Origin: Calditrichia bacterium
Lineage (GTDB): Bacteria > Calditrichota > Calditrichia > RBG-13-44-9 > J075
Reading direction: 5' to 3'
NCBI GenBank assembly: GCA_028284905.1
Contig: JANQQU010000085.1
Span: 186,001 to 250,000, forward strand
DNA length: 64,000 bases
A program made the position numbers and the translations under genes. Shown here in pieces: positions 33,836-43,250 of this stretch (position 1 is the stretch's first letter; every line of letters starts with the position of its first letter). The notes under the pieces are model-generated. The model was not told the DNA's origin, searched no databases, and saw nothing but the letters and a program-made list of their open reading frames with translations.

Positions 33836-35086
33836 TTAGGAGGGATTATTCAATGTTTCTTGCATTACAAATGCAACGGCAATACCGGAAAGGATTGTTA
33901 ACCCGGCAATTACTGCGATAGTTACAGAAAGGCCAACTGTATCCGCCAGTATGCCGGATAGGAGCGCGCCTACAGCGTAACCGCCATCCCGCCATAAACG
34001 ATATATCCCGACAGAAGAGGCCCGCCATTGGGGATGGGCAACGTCGCCAATAGCCGCGAGTAGCGTCGGATAAACAAGGGCGGTGCCCAATCCGAGAATA
34101 ACCGCGCCGGCAAGCCAGCCATAGAACTGGGCGCTAAATATGAAAAACAAAATTCCCAAACCCTGAATAAGCATACCGATAACAATCAACCACTTCCTTC
34201 CCCAGCGATCACTTAGCAAACCGGTAAAAAGTTGGGAGATGCCCCAAACCGCCGGGTAGCTGGCAGCTATAATACCTATTTTTTCCAGGGATAAATGATA
34301 ACCTGCCAGGTATAATGGAATCAATCCCCATACCATACCATCGTTTAAATTGTTTACTAAACCCGCCTGGCAAACTGAAAAGAGTGAACGGTTTTTCCAA
34401 CTGGTGAGGTAGAATATTTCCCGAAAGGAAGGAGTGGAAATATCCCCGGAAATTACCTCGGAAACCTCTTGCCGGACATGCCCACTGGTCTCCCGAACGA
34501 AGAGAGCTGAAAGGCCAAGACCAAGAATTGCAAAGGCGATTCCCGGATAGAAAGGGGTAGGGCGAAGGTCGTATTGGGCAGCCAGATAGCCGGTCAGAAA
34601 AGCAGCGAGGGAGACAGCCAGATAGCCGGCAAATTCATTTAAACCCATGGCAAAACCGCGCTGACGCGGTCCTGCGAGATCAATTTTCATAATGACGGTT
34701 GTGGACCAGCATAACCCCTGGTTTACACCCAGTAAAACGTTTGCAAATGCGATCCACTCCCAGCCCGGTGCATATATGATCAGGAAAGGAACCGGTAGGC
34801 CGATAAGCCATCCTAATATCAAAATAGGCTTTCTACCAAGACGGTCGGAAAAATGGCCGGCAAACAGGTTCGCCAGCGCCTTAACGATGCCAAAACTAAA
34901 TATGAAGGAGAGAATGACAGTTTTTGAAGCGATGCCGAAATCTTCTGCCGCAATTAATGGAACAACCGTTCGTTCCAGGCCGACCATTGCACCGACAAAG
35001 GCATTGATTAAAACCAGGAGCCAAAACTGCTGCCAGTTTGCGCGTAACCCAAGTGTAACATTTCCTGAATCCGGCATCGTTTTCAT
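33836..35086 (-). CDS. Major facilitator superfamily transporter
   Basis: A protein of about 416 residues with 12 hydrophobic segments. The loop 2-3 motif is GHFSDRLGRKPILILG near residue 70, and the matching loop 8-9 motif is GLLSDRWGRKWLIVIG near 285, both diagnostic of MFS carriers. The layout resembles drug- or metabolite-efflux members. I prefer the ATG at 35086, close to the first helix; an ATG at 35122 is in frame but has no ribosome-binding site. The gene is divergent from cutC, sharing a 140-nt intergenic region. Substrate unknown. Confidence 0.88.
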   Translation of the reverse strand: MKTMPDSGNVTLGLRANWQQFWLLVLINAFVGAMVGLERTVVPLIAAEDFGIASKTVILSFIFSFGIVKALANLFAGHFSDRLGRKPILILGWLIGLPVPFLIIYAPGWEWIAFANVLLGVNQGLCWSTTVIMKIDLAGPRQRGFAMGLNEFAGYLAVSLAAFLTGYLAAQYDLRPTPFYPGIAFAILGLGLSALFVRETSGHVRQEVSEVISGDISTPSFREIFYLTSWKNRSLFSVCQAGLVNNLNDGMVWGLIPLYLAGYHLSLEKIGIIAASYPAVWGISQLFTGLLSDRWGRKWLIVIGMLIQGLGILFFIFSAQFYGWLAGAVILGLGTALVYPTLLAAIGDVAHPQWRASSVGIYRLWRDGGYAVGALLSGILADTVGLSVTIAVIAGLTILSGIAVAFVMQETLNNPS

Positions 35087-35229
35087 AATTGCATCATCTC
35101 TATATAACTTCGCAGGAGGCATTAGTATAGCTTGTCATTATACAACTTAATAGATAGATTAAGCAGTCTCCTGGTGAGTTCCAAGGAAAAGTGCTTATGA
35201 TGAGTCATATTGGTCTGTTGAAAGGATGA

Positions 35230-35973
35230 ATGATGGTTGCAGTGGAAATTTGCATCGATTGCACTCAATTTGATCTGGTGAGCAAAGCTGTTGATGCGGC
35301 ATACCTCGGCGGTGCGGAGAGAATAGAGCTTTGTGCGGAAATGCAGCATGAAGGGTTAACGCCAATCAAGGAACATATCCGCGCTGCCCGGGAAGCCTTC
35401 CGGCGCCGTCGCGGGTTGCTGGTGATGGTTCGCCCGCGTAAAGGCAATTTTTGCTATACCGGGAAAGAACTGACAGATATGGAAACGCAGATTGCCATGG
35501 CCGCGGAAGCCGGGGCAGACGGTGTCGTGTTCGGTGCTTTAACATCGAATGGAAAAATCGACAGAGCAGCGCTTGCCAGGTTACAGATAATTGCCGATAA
35601 CTATGGATTAAGCACAACCTTTCATCGGGCATTTGATGTTATGAAAGATTATAAAAATGCGCTATCTACACTGATAGATGTCGGTGTCAATCGAGTGCTC
35701 ACCAGCGGCACGCCCTGGGGGGAAAATAAGGGGGCTATTGATGGCCTTGATCGACTATCGGAGATCATTACCGCTGCAAATGGCGACATTGAAGTTGTCG
35801 TTGGAGGAGGTGTATCGGCGGAAAATGTTGAAAATATTCTGGAGGCTCTTTGGCAGGAGAAAACTCCTATATCGATACATGCCTTTTCCGGCGCTCAAGT
35901 GAATAACCAAGTTACCTTTGCAGGCATTCACCGCCTGGTTCATGCGACAAGAAATGCTATTGTCAGTAGCTAG
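35230..35973 (+). CDS. cutC: CutC family protein
   Basis: A 247-residue TIM-barrel protein with the family start VEICIDCTQFDLVSKAVDAAYLGGAERIELCAEMQHEGLTP and the core MVRPRKGNFCYT, GADGVVFGALTSNGKID and TFHRAFDVMKDY. CutC was named for copper homeostasis, but its biochemical role is not settled. Two adjacent ATGs (35230 and 35233) are possible; AAAGG fits the second slightly better. The stop overlaps the stop of the convergent cryptochrome gene by 4 nt. Confidence 0.9.
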   Translation: MMVAVEICIDCTQFDLVSKAVDAAYLGGAERIELCAEMQHEGLTPIKEHIRAAREAFRRRRGLLVMVRPRKGNFCYTGKELTDMETQIAMAAEAGADGVVFGALTSNGKIDRAALARLQIIADNYGLSTTFHRAFDVMKDYKNALSTLIDVGVNRVLTSGTPWGENKGAIDGLDRLSEIITAANGDIEVVVGGGVSAENVENILEALWQEKTPISIHAFSGAQVNNQVTFAGIHRLVHATRNAIVSS

Positions 35974-37412
35974 TATTTAGATGACAAGTGCTTCCGCCAG
36001 GCCTTTGCTGTATAGATTGCTTGCGGATAATCTTTCCCGGGGCGGATTTTATATTTCTGCAGGGTTTGATTATCCAGCTGAAAGACGATGTGAATTTTTT
36101 TCACAGGCAAAGTCTGAAGTTCCGGCAGCCAGTGGCGTACATAGTCACCCTTTGGATCGTAGCGTTTAGCCTGTGAGATAACATTGAAGTATCGATCCTC
36201 CCGGGGATCATTCCCAATCCCGGCGACGTAATTCCAGTTTCCCCAGTTACTATAAACATCATAATCGATTAACATGCTTTCAAAGTATGCTGCCCCAAAG
36301 CGCCAATCCTGCCGAAGATCCTTTACGAGAAAACTGGCGACATTCTGCCGGCCCCGGTTGGACATAAATCCACTTTCATTCAATTCCCGCATATTCGCAT
36401 CGATAAAGGGAATACCAGTTTTTCCATCTTGCCAGGCCTGCATAAAAATCTCATTGTCCTGCCAATTGGGGCGGGCATCTCTGATGCCACCTGGGAAGAA
36501 AATTCGCCGACCATATTTCCAGGCGACATAGCGGAAAAAATCCCGCCAGACAAGTTCGAATATCAACCAGTAGGTCGATTGATTCTTTTCCACTTCCTGT
36601 TCATAGCGTCGGGCTGCCTGATGAATTTGCCGCGGGGAAAGACAACCGTTCGCCAGCCAGGGAGAAAATTTTGAAGAGTAATCTTCCCCCAGTAAACCAT
36701 TTCGCGTGAGCTTATAACTGCTCAGTGCCCGGGAATCCCATAAGTAGTGCTGAACTCTTTTTAAGGCATTTAACTCTCCACCGGTAAAATTTAAAACCCG
36801 GCGCCGGTCAGGTTCTTTCAGCGCAATGCCAAGTTTTTTCCCGTCGGGTAATTCGCCGGGACTAATGTTTTCCGGTAATGGCGGCAGCTTGTCCGGCACA
36901 GGTAGCGGAGATTGCACGTGGGATCTTTTCTCCAAAGTTTTTCGAAATTGGGTAAAAACATTTGGCGTCTCGTTGACCGGAAAGGGGAGATCGTCCGGGT
37001 GGTATAAGAAATTTCCATAAGTGGGATAGACCTGAAAAGAATCCTTTGCTAATGCAGCAACCAACGCTTTTTCCACCGCGATTTCTTCGCTGGCAAATTC
37101 CTTATGAAAATAAAGGGCTGAAGAATTATTTGCCCTGGCAATCTCCGGAATTTCTATTTCTGGTTTTCCATAGCGTATAATCAGATCACTCCCCAGTGAG
37201 CGAAGTTGGTCTCGTAATGCAGAAACGCTTTCCAATAAAAATGTTGTGCGGTAAGGCCCTGTTTTTGGAAAACCGTAGTGGGTAGTTTCAAAATGCCGGG
37301 GATCAAAACAATAAACGGGAATTAGCTGAGTGTTTTTGCTGGCAGCAAGTAAGGGGGCATTATCGTGTAAGCGAAGGTCGTTTCTAAACCAGATGATTCC
37401 GTTGCGAGACAA
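35970..37412 (-). CDS. DASH-family cryptochrome/photolyase
   Basis: A 480-residue flavoprotein with an N-terminal alpha/beta antenna domain (IIWFRNDLRLHDNAPLL) and a C-terminal FAD domain: LSSYKLTRNGLLGEDYSSKFSPWLANGCLSPR near residue 235-265, WRDFFRYVAWKYG, DANMRELNESGFMSNRGRQNVASFLVKDL and DYDVYSNWGNWNYVAGIGNDPRE. The last motifs are typical of DASH proteins, which repair cyclobutane dimers in single-stranded DNA or loops and may signal. The gene converges on cutC. A DUF2256 mini-gene, a known companion of DASH genes, starts about 150 nt away on the other strand. Confidence 0.94.
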   Translation of the reverse strand: MSRNGIIWFRNDLRLHDNAPLLAASKNTQLIPVYCFDPRHFETTHYGFPKTGPYRTTFLLESVSALRDQLRSLGSDLIIRYGKPEIEIPEIARANNSSALYFHKEFASEEIAVEKALVAALAKDSFQVYPTYGNFLYHPDDLPFPVNETPNVFTQFRKTLEKRSHVQSPLPVPDKLPPLPENISPGELPDGKKLGIALKEPDRRRVLNFTGGELNALKRVQHYLWDSRALSSYKLTRNGLLGEDYSSKFSPWLANGCLSPRQIHQAARRYEQEVEKNQSTYWLIFELVWRDFFRYVAWKYGRRIFFPGGIRDARPNWQDNEIFMQAWQDGKTGIPFIDANMRELNESGFMSNRGRQNVASFLVKDLRQDWRFGAAYFESMLIDYDVYSNWGNWNYVAGIGNDPREDRYFNVISQAKRYDPKGDYVRHWLPELQTLPVKKIHIVFQLDNQTLQKYKIRPGKDYPQAIYTAKAWRKHLSSKY

Positions 37413-37560
37413 TTTTTACTCCTTTTCTACAATAATACATAAAAGGTAAGCAGAAAGCAACAAAAACGCTCAAAACGCTCAATTGCTTGTTTTCTGATAA
37501 AATATCGCTTATGTTTCGTAATAGGTGGAATTAGGCTATATTAGAATAAGGAAATTTCAA

Positions 37561-37698
37561 TTGAAAAAAACACATCTGCCGGAAAAAATTTGTGCGAATT
37601 GTCAGCGTCCGTTCAAATGGCGAAAAAAATGGTGAAATTGCTGGGAAGCAGTGCGCTACTGTAGCGAAAGATGTCGGCGGAACAAGCACCGTAAATGA
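37561..37698 (+). pseudogene. DUF2256 zinc-ribbon mini-protein with in-frame UGA
   Basis: A 45-codon frame missed by ordinary gene calling because codon 25 is TGA (37633-37635). From a TTG start with AAGGA 8 nt upstream, the first 24 codons read with LPEKICANC and RPFKWRKKW. After the UGA, the same frame gives NCWEAVRYCSERCRR and then NKHRK. This is the full DUF2256 pattern (LPeKiC..C.rPf.WRKKW...W..V.YCS..CR), including both zinc-binding Cys pairs. The codon at the break normally encodes a variable residue such as Ala or Glu. A recent nonsense change or a sequencing error is most likely; recoding is an outside possibility. DUF2256 genes often neighbour DASH cryptochromes, as here. Confidence 0.75.
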
Positions 37699-37857
37699 TC
37701 TACCGGTCGTTTGTAAATTTTTAAAGTTCGGATTATATCTCAACTTACTGCTAAATCATTGATCTCCGGAAATACTTTTCCTATCTTCTCAGCGCGTAAC
37801 GGATGAACGGCATTGCCAATTTCATTTGTATCTTTCGATATAATCCGGGTTGATTTC

Positions 37858-38655
37858 ATGAAAATGATTGAAAAATTTTTCCAGCGGCTAGTCAAATACA
37901 TTCTCTCCTTTTTTATCATGCTCTTTTCATTTACTGTTGGTTTGCTGACGCCACGCGGGCAATACATTCATTCTTTAATTTGCGACTATTTTGGCTTCTC
38001 GTTTAACAAGACGCGCTTACCGCTCATATCCTGGAAAAAAGTTAGCGGGGATGAAAAAGTTACCCTGACGGATCTGGAAATTTCCGCCGGAAATATGCGG
38101 GTGGACGAGCTCGCACTAATTTGCGGGGTCATCCGAAAAGAGCAACCGAAAGGGATTTTAGAGATCGGTACCATGAATGGCCGCACGACTTTAAATATGG
38201 CGATCAATGCCCCGGATGATTGCCGGGTCTATACTTTGGATTTACCGGCGGAAGGGCTTGAGGCAGCAAAATTTGAAATCAGTGAACGCTACCAGAAATT
38301 GGTGAAAAAGGAACAATCCGGCGCAATATTCCTGGAAAAGGATGAAATTAATTTTCCGGAGAAAAGGAAAATTACCCAACTTTTTGGCGACTCTGCCCGC
38401 TTCGATTTTAGTCCTTACGAGAACCAAATAGATCTAATTTTCATCGATGGTTCTCATGATTATGAGTATGTTATAAACGATACAAATGTCGCTATGCAGT
38501 TGCTTCGCAATGGAAAAGGTGTAATCCTCTGGCATGATTACCGTAATGGGCTGGCAGTGGTGCCAGCGATTGAGGAAGTTCGCAAAAAATATCCGAATTT
38601 GGAAATTTATCATATTGAAGATACAACCCTGGCATATGCGAAAATTGGGGAATAA
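37858..38655 (+). CDS. Membrane-anchored class I SAM-dependent methyltransferase
   Basis: A protein of about 265 residues from the ATG at 37858. Residues 10-30 form a hydrophobic anchor (YILSFFIMLFSFTVGLL). The Rossmann core has GILEIGTMNGRTTLNMA near residue 102 (SAM loop), VYTLDLP (acidic residue of strand 2) and IDLIFIDGSHDYEYV near 200, which matches the Methyltransf_24 / cephalosporin-hydroxylase-like group often found in polysaccharide gene clusters. The frame extends to 37813 but without a ribosome-binding site. The neighbouring polytopic protein suggests glycan or lipid modification at the inner membrane. Confidence 0.82.
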   Translation: MKMIEKFFQRLVKYILSFFIMLFSFTVGLLTPRGQYIHSLICDYFGFSFNKTRLPLISWKKVSGDEKVTLTDLEISAGNMRVDELALICGVIRKEQPKGILEIGTMNGRTTLNMAINAPDDCRVYTLDLPAEGLEAAKFEISERYQKLVKKEQSGAIFLEKDEINFPEKRKITQLFGDSARFDFSPYENQIDLIFIDGSHDYEYVINDTNVAMQLLRNGKGVILWHDYRNGLAVVPAIEEVRKKYPNLEIYHIEDTTLAYAKIGE

Positions 38656-38716
38656 AGTTCAGAGTTTTTATCTAATAAATTATCTGTAAAATCTTGAGCT
38701 TATATCGGAATAAGAT

Positions 38717-40273
38717 TTGAATTTACGAGTTGATCATACAAAGCCGTTTTTTTCGTTCCACTGGTTAATTTGGACGCTAATCTTTGCAGTGGTATACGGC
38801 CTGGATCCGTTATTCAGTTCCAATCAGAACCAGTATTTGCTCTATGGATTGGCAAAAGCTGGGGAGGGATTTCTGGCAGGCGATTGGATGGCGAATACAA
38901 CCGATCCGGTGCCGCTTTTCACGGGTATAACCTACCTGACTGCCCGCTTCGCTCATTCATTCTTCTTTTATGGATATTTTGTTTTTCTGGCCGGTATCTA
39001 TTTTTACAGCGTGAGTGGTATTGCCCGCACTGTTTTTCCGGCAACGGTGTTTGGGACTTCCCAGCTGTTTTCTGCACTGTTCCTTTTGATGCATTCTTCA
39101 TGGATCGGTAATTGGCTCTTCCGCCTCACCGGGAAAGAAGTGCTTGATCTGTTTAGCAATGGTGTCGCCCGCCAGTATGCACTGGATGGTTATTTTCAGC
39201 CAAGTTTATTTGGCGTTTTGATGCTATTAGCGGTCTATCAATTCTTGAGAGATAAACCTTATCATGCTGCTGTGCTCTTGGCTGTTTCTGCCAGCTTCCA
39301 TTCGGGATCACTTTTCTCGGCCGGATCGTTAACGCTGGCGTTTATGGTGACGATTTATCTCCGCGAGAAAAACCTTACTGCTGCATTAAAACCCGGCATG
39401 GTTGCCTTGCTGCTAGTGCTGCCAATTCTTATTTACGTCATGATTAATTTCAACCCATTCGGTGGGGAGCCGCTGGCGGAAGCGAGGAGGATTCACACCG
39501 AATTCCGGACGCCCCATCATATGATCATCTCCCGGCTGGGGACAGAAACTTTCTATTTGCGATTGGCGATTGTTGCTACGGCACTCTTTCTGCTGCGCAA
39601 AACGGCCTTGTTTTCGATTTGGGCAATCATCACTACCATAGCCGTCGCTGCCTCAATTTTACAAGTGTTGAGCGGCAGTACTGGATTGGGGATGCTTTAT
39701 CCCTGGCGATTATCGGTGGTGTTGGTGCCGGTGTCTTCGGCAATCATTCTTGCCTGGGGAATCGAAACATTTGCCGCCTGGTTACCAGGTAAATTACAGC
39801 AACTAAATAAATTTTGGCAGTATGGCACTGCTGGGATCGTATTGATCCTGATTTTTGGGGGGCTTTTACACACTCGCGGTCATTTCGATTGGTATGAAAA
39901 ACGGGAGCATAGCGCGTTAACGCGCTTCGTCGAAACAAATCGTCAACCGGGTGATGTTTACCTGGTGCCGGGTTTGGATTTAAACGCATTCGATAACTTT
40001 CGTCTGGAAAGCGGTGTGCCAATTGTTGTGGATTTTAAATCGGTGCCTTACAAGGATATCGACACGATTGAATGGTACAAGCGCATTCAAAATATCAAGC
40101 AATTTTACAGTGCGCCTTTCATCGATTGTGAATTGCTAAGAACATTTCAAAACGAGTATAATGTCACTCATGTGGTTCTGCCGGCAGATACTGACGCTAG
40201 CAGTTGTTCGGCACTCAGTCGTATCTATGCCGATGAATACTATTCGATTTATTTCCTCGCAGAGAATTTGTAA
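38717..40273 (+). CDS. Polytopic membrane protein, glycosyltransferase-like
   Basis: A 518-residue protein from a TTG start with roughly ten to eleven transmembrane helices through residue 400, followed by a C-terminal soluble domain of about 120 residues (FVETNRQPGDVYLVPGLDLNAFDNFRLESGVPIVVDFKS). The general plan, with a large first loop, many helices and a periplasmic tail, is that of GT-C type glycosyltransferases and related DUF6798 proteins. I see no certain DD/DE catalytic pair in the first loop (NTTDPVPLF lies there). The role in transfer of lipid-linked sugars is therefore tentative. Confidence 0.6.
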   Translation: MNLRVDHTKPFFSFHWLIWTLIFAVVYGLDPLFSSNQNQYLLYGLAKAGEGFLAGDWMANTTDPVPLFTGITYLTARFAHSFFFYGYFVFLAGIYFYSVSGIARTVFPATVFGTSQLFSALFLLMHSSWIGNWLFRLTGKEVLDLFSNGVARQYALDGYFQPSLFGVLMLLAVYQFLRDKPYHAAVLLAVSASFHSGSLFSAGSLTLAFMVTIYLREKNLTAALKPGMVALLLVLPILIYVMINFNPFGGEPLAEARRIHTEFRTPHHMIISRLGTETFYLRLAIVATALFLLRKTALFSIWAIITTIAVAASILQVLSGSTGLGMLYPWRLSVVLVPVSSAIILAWGIETFAAWLPGKLQQLNKFWQYGTAGIVLILIFGGLLHTRGHFDWYEKREHSALTRFVETNRQPGDVYLVPGLDLNAFDNFRLESGVPIVVDFKSVPYKDIDTIEWYKRIQNIKQFYSAPFIDCELLRTFQNEYNVTHVVLPADTDASSCSALSRIYADEYYSIYFLAENL

Positions 40274-40328
40274 ATAAAATCATTTGAAAAGATGCTATCT
40301 GTTAGACTGTTTCAGAAGAGGTGAAGAT

Positions 40329-41690
40329 ATGAATCGCAACTGTCTGGTTTGGGCATTAATTAGCGTTACACTTTGCACAATAGGAATCGTTGCACAACCG
40401 GATGCTATTCAATTGGATTTCCCCCGGGAAGAATTTCTCAATCGCCGGGAAAAAGCAATGGCGGTATCGAATGATGGTATTATTTTAATTCGGGCGAAAA
40501 CAAATATTCGCACTTATGAACAGCACGGCTTTCTTCAAAATCCGTTATTCTACTACTTTACCGGTTTGCATAATCGCATCGGCGTTATTCTGGCCATGGA
40601 CAGCCAAAACAATGAGAGCTGGCTTTTTGTACCGGATGCTCTCAATACCTATCCGGCAGTGGCGGAGAAAGCATTGCTGACAATTTCTGTAGAAAATGCG
40701 GCAATTCTGGGCGTCGACCACATGGTTCACTGGAATGAGCTGCTGCCCTTCCTCGATCGCCGCCTTGCCGCTGATACTTCCCTGAAAATTTATGTCGAAT
40801 TTCAATCCGTTGCCGCCAATGGTCCGCCAGCATTAAATATAGTTGAAGATCCCTGGTTGGATGCATTGCAAAAGCGCTATCCGGATACGGAAATTCAAAG
40901 CGCAGATGCTGTGAATCGTTTGCGCCTGATCAAAAGCGAAGCAGAGATCGATGCCTTGCGCGGGGCGGGGGAGAATGCCTCCCGCGCATTAATCCGCGCA
41001 TTGCAGGTGGTTCGCCCGGGGATGCATTCCCGGGAAGTAGAAGCGGCGATCGTTTCCGAATGCAGCTGCCACGATGGTAATGGCGTATATTTTTGGCCGG
41101 TCGTCCATGCTGGTGTAAGTACCGTCTTCCCGGCCATCTTTGGCATTTTTGCTGATTATGAAAATATGGGCAGCCGGATTACAGCGGAAGATTTGCTGCG
41201 GATCGATATCGGCTGCGATTACAATCATTATAAAAGTGACGTCGGGCGAACAGTGCCGGCGTCCGGAAAATTTACTGCCGGGCAGGCGGAAGCCTATGAC
41301 CTATTGGTTACTGGGTATAAAGCCGGCCTGAAAACTATTCGCGACGGCGTAAACGTACAGGCTGTTTTCGATAGCGCAATTGCCGGCATCAAAACCATGA
41401 AATCCCAATTGAAAACTGATCTGGGACGTCGGGCTTTCCAGCATTTAACTTCTCCGGAAGGCGCTGCGCAATTTATTTTACATAAGCAGGGACTGGGAGG
41501 CGCAGAAGGCAGCTTTTCTGTCTTAAAAGCAGGGATGGTAATTGCCTGGGAACCGATGTTTGCCATCGATGGGCAGGGTTATTATCTGGAAGATATGTTG
41601 GTAGTTCGGAAAGACGGTTACGAAATGCTTACCCCAGGCGCACCGTATACCTCCAGCGAGATTGAAGCCGTTATGGCGGAGAGCCGTTGA
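40329..41690 (+). CDS. Exported aminopeptidase P-like M24 metallopeptidase
   Basis: About 453 residues from the ATG at 40329, with GAGGTGA 5 nt upstream. It starts with a signal peptide (WALISVTLCTIGIVAQ). The N-domain covers residues 25-195. The pita-bread catalytic domain carries the metal ligands D in LLRIDIGCDYNHYKSDVGRTV (two Asp), H in ILHKQGLGG, E in IAWEPMFAI, and E in YYLEDMLVV. Such enzymes cleave X-Pro at peptide N-termini. Export suggests use on extracellular or periplasmic peptides. The usual HxxGHxxG block is altered here (LHKQGLGGAEG), so activity should not be assumed. Confidence 0.82.
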   Translation: MNRNCLVWALISVTLCTIGIVAQPDAIQLDFPREEFLNRREKAMAVSNDGIILIRAKTNIRTYEQHGFLQNPLFYYFTGLHNRIGVILAMDSQNNESWLFVPDALNTYPAVAEKALLTISVENAAILGVDHMVHWNELLPFLDRRLAADTSLKIYVEFQSVAANGPPALNIVEDPWLDALQKRYPDTEIQSADAVNRLRLIKSEAEIDALRGAGENASRALIRALQVVRPGMHSREVEAAIVSECSCHDGNGVYFWPVVHAGVSTVFPAIFGIFADYENMGSRITAEDLLRIDIGCDYNHYKSDVGRTVPASGKFTAGQAEAYDLLVTGYKAGLKTIRDGVNVQAVFDSAIAGIKTMKSQLKTDLGRRAFQHLTSPEGAAQFILHKQGLGGAEGSFSVLKAGMVIAWEPMFAIDGQGYYLEDMLVVRKDGYEMLTPGAPYTSSEIEAVMAESR

Positions 41691-41795
41691 AATTATAAGT
41701 AATTATGCATTGAGAAATCTTGAAAAAAGTCTATTATTATTGGCGACTGAATAAACAGAAGTGGATCTACTTACGATAGTTGAAAGGAAGCACCA

Positions 41796-42806
41796 ATGAA
41801 GATGGCGCTGTTTAGTACAAAAGCGTATGACAAGCATTTCTTTGAAAATGAAAATAAATCATATAATCATGAACTGATTTTTTATGATGTTCATCTTAAT
41901 AAATTAACGGCGCCGCTGGCAAAAGGCGTTCCGGCTGTTTGTGCATTCGTGAACGATCAACTGGATAAAGAGACGCTGGAAATTTTGGCGGAAGGCGGCA
42001 CCCGGGTGATTGCGCTGCGTTGCGCCGGTTTTAATAACGTGGATCTCCATGCTGCCAAAGCAGCGGGAATGACCATTGTGCGGGTTCCGGCATACTCTCC
42101 GCATGCCGTTGCGGAACATGCCGTTGCCCTTATTCTCGCTTTAAACCGGCAGATTCACCGTGCCCACAATCGTGTACGGGAAGGTAATTTTGCCCTGGAT
42201 GGTTTATTGGGATTCGACCTTTATGGGAAAACCGTCGGGGTGATCGGTACCGGCCGTATCGGTGAAGTTTTTGCGCATATTATGCAGGGATTTGGCTGTC
42301 GGGTACTGGCCTATGATGTTTTCGAAAATCCCGACCTGGTATCTCGCGGGGTAAAGTACGCGAATATGGACACCGTTTTCGCTGAATCAGATATACTTAG
42401 CCTGCATTGCCCATTAACGCCGGAGACGCATCACCTCATCACCGATGAAACAATCAAGCGGATGAAGCATGGGGTAATGATCATCAACACCAGCCGGGGA
42501 GCGTTGGTCAATACCTATGCGTTGATTAAACATTTGAAATCCGGCAAGGTTGGCAGCGTCGCGCTGGATGTATATGAAGAAGAGGGTGATCTCTTTTTTG
42601 AGGATCTTTCCAATAAGGTTTTACAGGATGATATCTTCGCCCGCCTGATGACTTTCCCGAACGTCATCGTCACCGGGCATCAGGCATTTTTTACCCGCAA
42701 TGCCCTGGAAAAGATTGCTTCCACAACATTGAATAACGTCGCTGTTTTGGAGCGGGGCGAAAAATGCGAGAATGAGGTATTGCCGGAAGGACACTTACGC
42801 AAGTAA
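41796..42806 (+). CDS. D-2-hydroxyacid dehydrogenase (D-lactate dehydrogenase type)
   Basis: A 336-residue NAD-dependent enzyme with the LdhA-type pattern: [15 protein letters not shown] near the start, [12 protein letters not shown], the Rossmann loop [17 protein letters not shown] near residue 147, [15 protein letters not shown] with the catalytic Arg near 235, [13 protein letters not shown] with the Glu near 264, and TGHQAFFT with the catalytic His near 296. It interconverts pyruvate and D-lactate in fermentative metabolism. AAGGAAG precedes the ATG. A perfect hairpin follows the gene at 42822-42856. Confidence 0.93.
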   Translation: MKMALFSTKAYDKHFFENENKSYNHELIFYDVHLNKLTAPLAKGVPAVCAFVNDQLDKETLEILAEGGTRVIALRCAGFNNVDLHAAKAAGMTIVRVPAYSPHAVAEHAVALILALNRQIHRAHNRVREGNFALDGLLGFDLYGKTVGVIGTGRIGEVFAHIMQGFGCRVLAYDVFENPDLVSRGVKYANMDTVFAESDILSLHCPLTPETHHLITDETIKRMKHGVMIINTSRGALVNTYALIKHLKSGKVGSVALDVYEEEGDLFFEDLSNKVLQDDIFARLMTFPNVIVTGHQAFFTRNALEKIASTTLNNVAVLERGEKCENEVLPEGHLRK

Positions 42807-43250
42807 ATAGTGATTGACGGCACCAGCAATTTTGCATCATTGCTAATTGCTGGTGCGCTGAGAATAGAACTACTTTTGAATCGAAAGAAGGCCGGGATAA
42901 GGATATTCAGATTCTTCGGAATATTCTCACATTTCTAATCGTAGTACGGAGAAGTAGAAGTTGCCTGAATATTGCCTGGCAGGTTTGTTATAGTGGAGAT
43001 GTCAGGTTAATAGTCTTTTTTAATCTTCTGAAATTTAGTAACTGATGTTACGCGACTGTGTGAAAAATGGCACTCTTTTCCCGCCATCCTCGTCCGTCAG
43101 GGATGAATCCACTGGCTCATTTTCTGAAGCCCGATAAATCGGGCATCTTGTTGCATCACTTGTGACGCCTGACTATTCGCCTGTTGATTTCTGATCAGGC
43201 GGATGGTTTTTATGGCCAGCGTGGAACATGACTTTGGAAATTACCTTGCA
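42807..43250. other. 444-bp convergent intergenic region with hairpins
   Basis: There is no convincing gene. Inverted repeats are visible: CACCAGCAATT (42822-42832) with AATTGCTGGTG (42846-42856), perfect over 11 bp; GCCCGAT/ATCGGGC near 43130-43146; and CGCCTG (43178-43183) with CAGGCG (43196-43201), followed by GATGGTTTTT. The first is likely the end of the dehydrogenase transcript, the last a possible plus-strand terminator. Confidence 0.5.

Noticed and set aside
37633-37635. Selenocysteine reading of the UGA in the DUF2256 gene
   Set aside because: The position is not a conserved Cys in the pattern I know, and no selenocysteine genes or clear SECIS hairpin are visible here. Mutation or error is simpler.
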